Shown here piece by piece: positions 1 through 6,312 of a stretch of DNA of 11,253 bases. Each line of letters opens with the position of its first letter. Positions within the stretch are counted from its first letter, which is position 1. The stretch comes from Candidatus Latescibacterota bacterium (GTDB lineage Bacteria; Latescibacterota; UBA2968; UBA8231), in NCBI GenBank assembly GCA_022825185.1, contig JAJDYK010000307.1, forward strand, positions 1 to 11,253, read 5' to 3'. Made by a program: the position numbers and the translations under genes. Below the pieces are notes generated by a model, which was given only the letters and a program-made list of their open reading frames with translations, did no database searches and had not been told where the DNA came from.

Positions 1-1
1 G

Positions 2-1588
2 TCGAACCCCTTGGCCGACATGGACAAACCGGACCTGATCTTCTGCATCGGCACCAACATGACCGAGTGCCACCCGGTCGCGGCCACGCGCATCAAAAAA
101 GCCCTCAAACGCGGAGCCAAAATGATCGTCGCCGACCCGCGCAAGACCGACCTCGCGGATATGGCCGATCTGTACCTGCCCATCCGCGTCGGCTCGGACG
201 TAGCTCTCTTATTGGCTATGGCCCACGTGATCGTCCGCGAAGACCTAGTAGATCGCGCCTTTATGGAAGCGCGCACAGCCGATTTTGAGCAATTCCTAGA
301 ACACGTCGTCGAGTTCACGCCCGAGTGGGCTTCGACCATCACCGAGGTGCCCGCCGCAGACATTGAACAGGCCGCCCGTTGGTACGGAGCCGCCGATAAA
401 TCCGGCATCTACTACACCCTCGGCATCACCGAGCACATCTGCGGCGTGGACAACGTCCAGAGCCTGTGCAATCTCGCCCTGTTGACCGGCAACATTGGCC
501 GCGAGGGCACTGGCATCAATCCCATGCGCGGGCAGAACAACATCCAAGGTGCTGGCGACGCTGGGGCCGTTCCATCCAATTACCCCGGCTTCCAACCTAC
601 TGACCAACCGGAAAGCAGAGAAAAATTCACCGCGCTCTACGGGCGAGAGATGGACCTCGACAAAGGCATCACCAAAGTCCAAGCGCTCAACCGCTGCGGC
701 ACCGAGATTTTTGCCATGATCATCGACGGCGAAAACACCCTCGTCTCCGACCCAGACCGCCATCACTGCGAGCACGCCCTCAAGAGCCTAGATCACCTCG
801 TGGTCATCGACATCTTCCTCACCGAGACCGCGGCGCTAGCCGATGTGGTCTTCCCCGCCAGCGCCTTTGCCGAGACCGACGGGAGCTGCGCCAACACCGA
901 GCGCCGGGTCCAGCGCCTGCGCCGTGCCGTGCCCCCACCCGGCGAGGCCAAACCCGACTGGTGGATCATAAGCCAACTCGCCCAGCGGCTTGGCTTTAGC
1001 GGCTTCGACTACACCTCGGCCGAGGACGTGTTCAACGAACTATGCGGACTCTCGCCCATCTACGCCGGCCTCGATTGGGACCGAATCGACAAGGGCGAGT
1101 ACCACTGGCCCGTGCCCGAAAAGGACCACCCAGGGACGCCGATTTTGCACGAGGGAGCCTTCAGAAACGGCCGCGGCCTTTTCAAAATAATCCGCTACCG
1201 CGACCCGGCCGAGACCATTTCGACCGAGTTCCCAGTCTGGCTAACGACCGGCCGCCGACTCCAAGCCTACCACACCCGCACCCAGACCGGCCGCTCTCAG
1301 GGAATTGACTACCTGCTCGCCGAAGAGCGCCTCGAAGTCCATCCCGAAGACCTCACCGACTGGGGCCTCGAAGACGGAGGCTTGTGCCGCCTGTCAAGCG
1401 CGCGCGGTGCCATTGAAATCCGCGTCAAGGGCACCACCCGCTCGCCGCGCGGCACGGTCTTTGCCAGCTTCAGCTTCAACGACGTGCCGATCAACATCCT
1501 CACCGGCTCCGGCTACGACCCTGTCACCCACACCGCCGAACTCAAGGTCTGTCCGGTGCGCATTGAGGCGCTGGTTGAAAGTGAGTAG
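2..1588 (+). CDS. fdhA: Formate dehydrogenase alpha subunit, 3' part (molybdopterin oxidoreductase)
   Basis: This is the catalytic subunit of a Mo/W-bis-MGD formate dehydrogenase (formate to CO2), with 528 codons visible. The frame is open through the window edge, so the N-terminus (ferredoxin-like and 4Fe-4S parts, and the catalytic Cys/Sec) lies upstream. Visible family motifs in order are: IGTNMTECHP near the edge (cofactor-binding loop), ADPRKTDLADMADLYLPIR with the following VGSDVALL, GITEHICGVDN, LLTGNIGREGTGINPMRGQNN (nt about 481-540), ADVVFPASAFAETDGSCANTE, and a C-terminal molydopterin-dinucleotide-binding domain with TTGRRLQAYHTRTQTGRS and a KVCPVRIEA ending. The last motif matches the normal FDH C-terminus, so the 3' end is complete. 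No fdhD or electron-transfer subunit follows; partners would have to be upstream. Family assignment is strong. Whether it is an NAD-dependent or membrane-linked type cannot be told from this part. Confidence 0.88.
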   Translation, partial: SNPLADMDKPDLIFCIGTNMTECHPVAATRIKKALKRGAKMIVADPRKTDLADMADLYLPIRVGSDVALLLAMAHVIVREDLVDRAFMEARTADFEQFLEHVVEFTPEWASTITEVPAADIEQAARWYGAADKSGIYYTLGITEHICGVDNVQSLCNLALLTGNIGREGTGINPMRGQNNIQGAGDAGAVPSNYPGFQPTDQPESREKFTALYGREMDLDKGITKVQALNRCGTEIFAMIIDGENTLVSDPDRHHCEHALKSLDHLVVIDIFLTETAALADVVFPASAFAETDGSCANTERRVQRLRRAVPPPGEAKPDWWIISQLAQRLGFSGFDYTSAEDVFNELCGLSPIYAGLDWDRIDKGEYHWPVPEKDHPGTPILHEGAFRNGRGLFKIIRYRDPAETISTEFPVWLTTGRRLQAYHTRTQTGRSQGIDYLLAEERLEVHPEDLTDWGLEDGGLCRLSSARGAIEIRVKGTTRSPRGTVFASFSFNDVPINILTGSGYDPVTHTAELKVCPVRIEALVESE

Positions 1589-1597
1589 CGAGGTGAA

Positions 1598-1945
1598 TCT
1601 TACGTGCCTTATCGGGACGATGAAAAAGTCTCACCACTGGTGACACAATTACCTTGGACGCACAACCTCATCATCCTGTCGCAGAGTAAAACCCCAGAAG
1701 AACGCGAGTTTTACCTGAAAACGGCGATCCGCGAAAAATGGAGTAAACGGGAATTGGAACGCCAGTTCCGAGGGGCCTTATTTGAGCGAGCCGTGCTCAA
1801 TCCGCCAAAAGTCTCAGCAGTGCTGGCACAAATGCAGCCAGAAGCCCACGAAGTGCTCAAAGACACCTACTTGCTGGAGTTTCTCGACTTGCCGGACGAC
1901 CACGCCGAACCTGATTTACAGCGGGTACTGGTCGCGAAGCTACAG
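1598..1945 (+). pseudogene. Remnant of a YhcG/DUF1016 (PDDEXK-type) gene, truncated at both ends
   Basis: Translation in the frame of the GTG at 1604 gives a run typical of the middle of YhcG/DUF1016 proteins: YRDDEKVSPLVTQLPWTHN, KTPEEREFYLKTAIREKWSK, RELERQ, ALFERAVLNPPK, DTYLLEFLDLPDDH, then LQRVLVAKLQ at about 1945. Full proteins are about 340-375 residues, with a longer N-terminal DUF1016 domain and a C-terminal PDDEXK nuclease domain. Both flanks are missing here: the match begins just after the FDH stop and ends 18 bases before the vapC stop. The frame stays open to 2161, but that tail is antisense to vapC and shows no family motifs. No ribosome binding site precedes GTG 1604. I infer a dead fragment left by an insertion or deletion. 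The reading frame is intact over about 115 residues, so decay is either recent or the peptide is still made. Confidence 0.7.
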
Positions 1946-1963
1946 GAAAGACCTAAACCTGTT

Positions 1964-2359
1964 TCACGCGAGGAAGTTATGGGTGCGAAGCGGCAGCACC
2001 TCCGCGATGGTCTGGAAATGAGCGTCCTTGTGGGCGAGAACAGCACCGTGTCGGAGTGCTATAGCCGCGATGAACACATCCAGCAGCGGCACGTTATAGC
2101 CCTTATCCGCGAGCGATCGGATTTTCTGTTCAGCCGTCAGCCAATCGCTATCGACAGATGATAGGTGGGGCAAGGCCGCGAAGGCACTCACAATCTTCGG
2201 GGCCTCTGCCTTGCGCGCTCCGCGCAAAACCTCAGCCCGCACAGGACCGCAAATCGCTAGACCATCGGCGAGCCAGCGCATCAACTGCGCCCGGACTGCT
2301 TCGTCCCCATACGGGCGGAAAAACTCAATCCAGCAAGACGTGTCTGCGAGAATCAGCAC
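1964..2359 (-). CDS. vapC: VapC-type PIN-domain toxin ribonuclease
   Basis: This 131-residue protein is a normal length for VapC, the toxin of type II VapBC systems, an Mg-dependent endoribonuclease that usually cuts tRNA or rRNA. It starts ILADTSCWIEFFR, the classic PIN opening. The four acidic metal ligands are in place: D6, E43 (in RAEVLRGAR), D94 (in PLLDVFIAAIALRHG) and D112 (in HKDAHF). The start is GTG at 2359, because that is where the PIN fold begins. It overlaps the antitoxin stop by 7 bases, so translation is probably coupled. A GGAGG tract within the antitoxin 3' end lies about 10 bases upstream and a second GGAGGA touches the start. All catalytic residues are present, so the toxin is probably active if expressed. 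Its 3' end abuts the YhcG remnant. Confidence 0.9.
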   Translation of the reverse strand: MLILADTSCWIEFFRPYGDEAVRAQLMRWLADGLAICGPVRAEVLRGARKAEAPKIVSAFAALPHLSSVDSDWLTAEQKIRSLADKGYNVPLLDVFIAAIALRHGAVLAHKDAHFQTIAEVLPLRTHNFLA

Positions 2360-2553
2360 TCCTCCATCGCCTCCAACTCTTCATTGGAATAGCATAGCTC
2401 AACGGTGCCGGCCAGATTGGCCAGTTGGCGGAGCTTTTGCAGGCGCAGGTATTCATTTAATGCCATGCGCACTGCGGAGGCTTTACTTTTTTGCTTTGTC
2501 GCCTGCTGGACGGCTTGGACAATTTCCGAGTCTAAGGTAATTGTTGTAGCCAT
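2353..2553 (-). CDS. vapB: VapB-type antitoxin, ribbon-helix-helix
   Basis: This 66-residue antitoxin is encoded directly upstream of, and overlapping, vapC. The N-terminus (MATTITLDSEIVQAVQQATK) is a short strand followed by a helix, then KASAVRMALNEYLRLQKL, the pattern of a ribbon-helix-helix DNA-binding domain of the VapB family. The acidic C-terminus (SNEELEAMEEC) would be the toxin-binding tail. The frame is open further upstream to 2673, but ATG 2553 is chosen because the RHH strand begins there and a GAGG Shine-Dalgarno sequence lies 8 bases before it; the extra residues would be encoded in the AT-rich promoter. It neutralises VapC and, with it, should repress its own promoter through the adjacent inverted repeat. 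Confidence 0.88.
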   Translation of the reverse strand: MATTITLDSEIVQAVQQATKQKSKASAVRMALNEYLRLQKLRQLANLAGTVELCYSNEELEAMEEC

Positions 2554-2585
2554 GATGAAACCTCGTTGTTGTTTTTTATTTTTTC

Positions 2586-2612
2586 CAACAAGAATATGAA
2601 TGATTTTTGTTG
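2586..2612. promoter_or_regulatory. Candidate VapB/VapBC operator (inverted repeat)
   Basis: CAACAAGAAT (2586-2595) and ATTTTTGTTG (2603-2612) form an imperfect inverted repeat, 9 of 10 positions complementary, with a 7-base spacer. It lies 33 bases upstream of the vapB start and covers the candidate -10 element. RHH antitoxins typically bind such palindromes to autoregulate. The palindrome is seen directly; binding by VapB is inferred. Confidence 0.5.
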
Positions 2613-2621
2613 AAATAACAA
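2593..2621 (-). promoter_or_regulatory. Candidate sigma70-type promoter of vapBC
   Basis: On the minus strand TTGTTA (2621-2616) and CATATT (2598-2593) are 17 bases apart, each matching 4 of 6 consensus positions. They sit in the only strongly AT-rich stretch of this part of the window, about 40 bases upstream of the vapB start. The -10 overlaps the inverted repeat, as expected for an autoregulated TA operon. The exact hexamers are uncertain. Confidence 0.4.
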
Positions 2622-2661
2622 GCGATAGGACAATGACAAAAACTCTTGGGCCGTCGCAACT

Positions 2662-2690
2662 TTGACGCCCCATCGCTCTTGGCCTACTGT
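2662..2690 (+). promoter_or_regulatory. Candidate promoter of the sugar-acid operon
   Basis: TTGACG (2662-2667, 5 of 6 matches to the -35 consensus) and a weak TACTGT (2685-2690) are separated by 17 bases, 31 bases upstream of the ATG at 2722. The position is right for a promoter serving 2722-5164 and divergent from vapBC. The weak -10 suggests an activator may be needed, or that the call is wrong. Confidence 0.3.
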
Positions 2691-2721
2691 TATGCCCTTA
2701 CCCTGACAGGAGCCTTTCGCC

Positions 2722-3996
2722 ATGAGCACCTCGACCCTACCCCTATTCCGCGACCAAATCCCCGCCGTCGTCGCCGAAGAAACCTCAGCTCAACGGCTGA
2801 TCGTCGACGACTGGCACACCCATCTCCTCGGCCCCCAAGCCGGCCCCCAACTCTGCCTCTACGGCATTGACCAGCAACTCACCTATCACTACGTGCGCCG
2901 CAAGCTGTTTGCTGCCGGCCACATCGACCCGGCTACTTTCTACTCTTGGAGCTTAGAACAACAAGGCGACTTTACCTGGCAGAGGCTTTTCGCCGACGCG
3001 GCTTCCGACCCGTTCGACGAAGGCTGTCGCGGCGTGGTCGTCGCACTGGAAGCCCTCGGCCTCGACCCCAACGCCGCCACTCTCGACGAAGCGCGCCAGT
3101 TCTATGCGGATACCGCCCCTGAAGAAATCCAACGCCGCTGCATGGAACTGGCTGGCGTGCGCCGCATCGTCGGCACCCAAGACGTGTTCAACGACCAAGA
3201 GCGCGCTTATTACGAAAGCGGCGAGTGGGACGAGTGCTATCTGTCCGGCTACCGCCTCGACGAACTCGTCTTGCACTACCCACGCGCGGCCGTGAAGCTC
3301 AGCGCTTGGGGCTACGAAGTTGGCAACGACCCCAGCCAACCCGCCACAGCCCATGCGATCCGCCGCTTCCTCGCCGACTGGTACGACAAGCTGCACGGCG
3401 TCGCGTACGGCGCGTGCTCGTTCCCGCCCCACTGCCAAGTCCACGACCTCAGCGGGCTGGAAGGTGCCGTCCTCCACCACGCGGTGCTACCAGCCCTGCG
3501 CGAACTCAACTTGCCCTTCTTTATGATGCCCGGCCCCATCCGCCAACTCAAACCCGAGTGGCGCGACGCCGGCGACGGCGTGGGACTCGCCGACATGTAT
3601 CCCTACCAGCAGCTAGTGCGCCGACATCCCGACAACGCCTTCTTCATCACGCCGCTCCACAACGCCAACCAGTACGACGCCAGCGTCCTCTCCTGCCACA
3701 ACGACAACATCATGGTCATTGGCCACTGGTGGTTCAACTACCATCCGGGCTTGGTCGAACAGGACTTGCGGATGCGCCTGGAGATGACCGGCGACCGCTT
3801 CATCCCCTTCAACTCAGACGCCCGCGTGCTGGAAAACCTCATCCCCAAGTGGCAGCGCTTCCGCGACATCCTCGCCAACGTCCTAAGCGAAAAATACCAA
3901 GACCTGCACGACGCCGGCCGACAAGTAACCCGCGCCAGCATCGCCCAAACTCTCCAGACCCTCTTCACGCCCAACCGCTTTTCCCAACTCACCTGA
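2722..3996 (+). CDS. Glucuronate isomerase (UxaC) family amidohydrolase
   Basis: This 424-residue protein resembles the uronate isomerase branch of the amidohydrolase superfamily, which interconverts hexuronates and ketohexuronates. Support: a metal-binding HxH motif near the start (H32 and H34, in VDDWHTHLL), a GHWWFNYHPG segment (about 334-343) like the AWWFN block of UxaC, and FIPFNSDARVLENLIPKWQRFR (about 360-381), which parallels the TDSRS block; D366 would be the terminal metal Asp. The protein is shorter than typical UxaC (about 470) and diverged, so substrate identity is open. Start: ATG 2722 has AGGAG 9 bases upstream. The next gene begins 10 bases after the stop and encodes an aldonate-dehydratase-like enzyme, so both probably serve one sugar-acid pathway in the cytoplasm (no signal peptide). 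Family is fairly sure; the reaction is inferred. Confidence 0.75.
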   Translation: MSTSTLPLFRDQIPAVVAEETSAQRLIVDDWHTHLLGPQAGPQLCLYGIDQQLTYHYVRRKLFAAGHIDPATFYSWSLEQQGDFTWQRLFADAASDPFDEGCRGVVVALEALGLDPNAATLDEARQFYADTAPEEIQRRCMELAGVRRIVGTQDVFNDQERAYYESGEWDECYLSGYRLDELVLHYPRAAVKLSAWGYEVGNDPSQPATAHAIRRFLADWYDKLHGVAYGACSFPPHCQVHDLSGLEGAVLHHAVLPALRELNLPFFMMPGPIRQLKPEWRDAGDGVGLADMYPYQQLVRRHPDNAFFITPLHNANQYDASVLSCHNDNIMVIGHWWFNYHPGLVEQDLRMRLEMTGDRFIPFNSDARVLENLIPKWQRFRDILANVLSEKYQDLHDAGRQVTRASIAQTLQTLFTPNRFSQLT

Positions 3997-4006
3997 GCAG
4001 GCTCCC

Positions 4007-5164
4007 GTGAAAATCAAGGAAATCCGCGCCGCGCAAATCGTACTCAAGCCCCCTCAGAAGACAACCCCACGCCCCAGCCAGCATCCCGGCCACTCCCTAC
4101 ACCGGCCGCTCGACCGCTACGACCGCTTCCGCGCCGACCGCTCTGGCACTCCACCGTGGCACCGCATCGCCTGCGTGGTCACGGCCGAGGACGGCACTTG
4201 GGGCCTCGGGCTAACCGTTCACTCGCCGCCCGTGCTGCCCATCATCAACGATCACTTCGCCTCCCTGCTCGTCGGCGAAAACTGCATGGCCACGGAAAAG
4301 CTGTGGGACGTCATGGTGCGCTCCACCGCGCCCTTTGGCGGCCAAGGGCTGGCCAGCTACGCCATCAGCGCCGTGGATACTGCGCTGTGGGACCTCAAGG
4401 GCAAGCTGCTGCAAAAACCCGTGTACGAGCTGCTCGGCGGCCCGCAAAAGGACAAAATTTTCTGCTACGCTTCTGGGTTTGAACAGGAGTGGTACATGGA
4501 ACTAGGCTTTAAGGCGACCAAGCTCTTCACCCCGTGGGGCGCAGCCGACGGCCTCGACGGCCTCAAGAAAATCGAGGAACTCGTAGCCACCACGCGCCAG
4601 CTCATCGGCGACGACATCGAGCTATGCCTCGACTGCTGGCTGTCGCAGGACGTGGAGCACCTAGTCCGCCTCGCCGAGATGCTCCGTCCCTACCGCCTAA
4701 AGTGGATCGAAGACTACCTGCCCGCCGACGATTGGATCGGCTACGCCCAAGTGCGCCAGCGGCTCCCGTGGCAAACCCTCGCCTCGGGCGAGCACTGGTA
4801 CTTGCCGCGCACCTTTGCCCAAGCGCTCGACGGCCGCTTCGTCGATATCCTGCAACCAGACGTGCTGTGGGTCGGAGGCATAACGGCCGGAGTCAAAATC
4901 TGCCACCTCGCCGAGGCCGCAGGCGTCTCGGTCATCACCCACGGAGGCATGAACTACCCCTACGGCCAGCACCTTTCTTTTGCCATGCCCGCCATCGTCT
5001 GGGGCGAGCGCTCGGAGAGCGTGTCGCCACCCGGCGTACCGCTCCACGAAATGACCCTATTGCCCGGCACCCCAGCCATCCAAGACGGCTACCTCGTGCC
5101 CAGCGACGCGCCCGGCTTTGGCATTGAGGTGGATTTGCCGTGGCTCGAAGGAGTTGCGATCTGA
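4007..5164 (+). CDS. L-rhamnonate dehydratase-like enzyme (mandelate racemase/enolase superfamily)
   Basis: This 385-residue protein belongs to the enolase superfamily, whose members abstract the proton alpha to a carboxylate with Mg2+ help. It resembles the RhmD group, which dehydrates L-rhamnonate to 2-keto-3-deoxy-L-rhamnonate. Visible blocks: EDGTWGLGLT (61-70), ISAVDTALWDLKGK (120-133), VYELLGG, KATKLF (K169, K172), then the three metal ligands D209 (LDCW), E235 (KWIEDYL) and E262 (SGEHW). H312 (THGGMNYPYG) and D285 (ILQPD) would form the His-Asp dyad. All key residues are present, so it should be active. The start is GTG 4007, 10 bases after the preceding stop; the Shine-Dalgarno is weak (GAGCAGG), fitting coupling to the gene before it. 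Substrate could be another sugar acid, since this superfamily is promiscuous in annotation. Confidence 0.8.
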   Translation: MKIKEIRAAQIVLKPPQKTTPRPSQHPGHSLHRPLDRYDRFRADRSGTPPWHRIACVVTAEDGTWGLGLTVHSPPVLPIINDHFASLLVGENCMATEKLWDVMVRSTAPFGGQGLASYAISAVDTALWDLKGKLLQKPVYELLGGPQKDKIFCYASGFEQEWYMELGFKATKLFTPWGAADGLDGLKKIEELVATTRQLIGDDIELCLDCWLSQDVEHLVRLAEMLRPYRLKWIEDYLPADDWIGYAQVRQRLPWQTLASGEHWYLPRTFAQALDGRFVDILQPDVLWVGGITAGVKICHLAEAAGVSVITHGGMNYPYGQHLSFAMPAIVWGERSESVSPPGVPLHEMTLLPGTPAIQDGYLVPSDAPGFGIEVDLPWLEGVAI

Positions 5165-5198
5165 GGAACACCGCAAACGGGGGCGGTCCCGATTACGT

Positions 5199-5204
5199 GG
5201 GGAG
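5199..5204 (+). promoter_or_regulatory. Ribosome binding site deciding a TTG start
   Basis: GGGGAG lies 10 bases before TTG 5215, the point where similarity to threonine aldolases begins (SKILDFRSD). In-frame GTG codons at 5140 and 5197 are alternatives. The first would overlap the preceding gene, and neither adds recognisable sequence. Confidence 0.55.
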
Positions 5205-5214
5205 AAAACCATAC

Positions 5215-6258
5215 TTGAGCAAGATTCTCGATTTTCGCAGTGATGCCTCAAGCCAGCCGACGCCAGCCATGCGCCGAGCTATGGCTGAGGCCCAAGTGGG
5301 CAACGACGATTTTCGCGACGATCCTACCATAAATCAGTTGGAGGAAAGAGGAGCGCATTTGCTGGGCAAAGAAGCGGCGCTCTTTGTGCAAAGCGGCACC
5401 ATGGCCAATCTAACGGCAGTGATGTCTCACGTCGAAGCCGGTGCAACAATCCTCGTGGGCGAGCGTTTTCACATATTCGACTACGAGGCCGCGGCAATGC
5501 GGCGAGTCGCTGGCGTCGAATTTGCACTGGTGGCGGACCAGACGTGTGCGGGAAGCACGCGGCTGCTGGTCGAAGACCTGGAGCTCACAGGGCCGGAACC
5601 GAGCCTGCTTTGTCTGGAGAATTCCGTCAACACCCCCGGCGGCACCTTGATTGAAATGGATCATCTGGGCGAGTTGGCAGGGTGGGCTGCGGAACGCGGG
5701 ATACCCGTGCACCTCGATGGGGCACGGTTCTTCAACGCCTGTATCGGGTTGGGCGTTGAGCCTCAGGAGTTGGCTTCCTGTGCCGATTCAGTATTCCTAG
5801 GGCTATCGAAGGTCCTGGCGGCACCATGCGGAGCCCTGTTGGTCGGTTCGGGCGAGCTTATTGAACAGGCGAGGCACAATCGCTGGATGCTTGGGGGCAA
5901 CTGGAAGCAGGGCGGAGTAGTGGCCGCAGCCGGTCTGGCGGGCCTAGACACCATGGGCGAGCGCATGGTGCAAGATCACGAGAATGCCTCGCGGCTGGCC
6001 AGAAAGCTCGACGCCGTCGAAGGGTTGGCAGTCGATCTCAGTCGAGTAGTGACGAATATTCTCTACATGCAAGTGACAGAAGATCGCCTAGATCTAGCAG
6101 CCTGGTCGGACTTTATGGCCCGGCACGGCGTATTAACCGGTAGATTCGAGCCGGAGCGATTCTGCCGCTGGGTGACACATCCAGACATAGCGACGGACGA
6201 CATCGACCGCGCTGTGGAGCTGGCGGCCGAAGCGGTCCACTGGGCCTTGGCACCGTAG
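5215..6258 (+). CDS. Threonine aldolase family PLP enzyme (beta-eliminating lyase fold)
   Basis: From TTG 5215 the protein has 347 residues, the usual length for low-specificity L-threonine aldolase, which cleaves threonine or allo-threonine to glycine and acetaldehyde. Landmarks: DFRSDASSQPTPAMRRAMA (6-24), GNDDFRDDPTINQLEERGA, FVQSGTMANL (58-66, phosphate-binding loop), H86 in GERFHIFDYE (PLP ring stacking), HLDGAR (D168 and R171), and LGLSKVLAAPCGALLVG with K199 as the Schiff-base lysine. The C-terminal RWVTHPDI keeps the substrate-carboxylate Arg region. It follows the dehydratase gene by 50 bases and may be co-transcribed, but its codon use is less C-ending than the neighbours (more GAT, GTG and ATT), hinting at separate origin. 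Related aldolases act on other beta-hydroxy amino acids, so the substrate is not certain. Confidence 0.85.
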   Translation: MSKILDFRSDASSQPTPAMRRAMAEAQVGNDDFRDDPTINQLEERGAHLLGKEAALFVQSGTMANLTAVMSHVEAGATILVGERFHIFDYEAAAMRRVAGVEFALVADQTCAGSTRLLVEDLELTGPEPSLLCLENSVNTPGGTLIEMDHLGELAGWAAERGIPVHLDGARFFNACIGLGVEPQELASCADSVFLGLSKVLAAPCGALLVGSGELIEQARHNRWMLGGNWKQGGVVAAAGLAGLDTMGERMVQDHENASRLARKLDAVEGLAVDLSRVVTNILYMQVTEDRLDLAAWSDFMARHGVLTGRFEPERFCRWVTHPDIATDDIDRAVELAAEAVHWALAP

Positions 6259-6312
6259 TCTCACTGGGACGGAAACGAGTCATGGTCGATCTGGCCCGCA
6301 CTGCTGCCGTTA

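Noticed and set aside
1942..1962. Short inverted repeat ACAGG/CCTGT just downstream of vapC, possible terminator
   Set aside because: The stem is only 5 bp with an 11-base loop and no T-run on the minus strand.
2643..2685. Direct repeat CTCTTGG (about 2643 and 2676) upstream of the isomerase gene
   Set aside because: Seven bases in two copies is too short to separate from chance; no regulator gene is nearby.
3225..4010. Overlapping 261-residue open frame inside the isomerase gene
   Set aside because: Its composition is dominated by Arg and Pro, typical of an out-of-frame read of GC-rich coding DNA; no motifs.
5170..5187. ACCGC/GCGGT hairpin between the dehydratase and aldolase genes
   Set aside because: The stem is 5 bp and no U-tract follows, so there is no support for a terminator or attenuator.
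6259..6312. Gap between convergent genes, expected site of a bidirectional terminator
   Set aside because: No convincing hairpin or T-run can be seen in these 54 bases.
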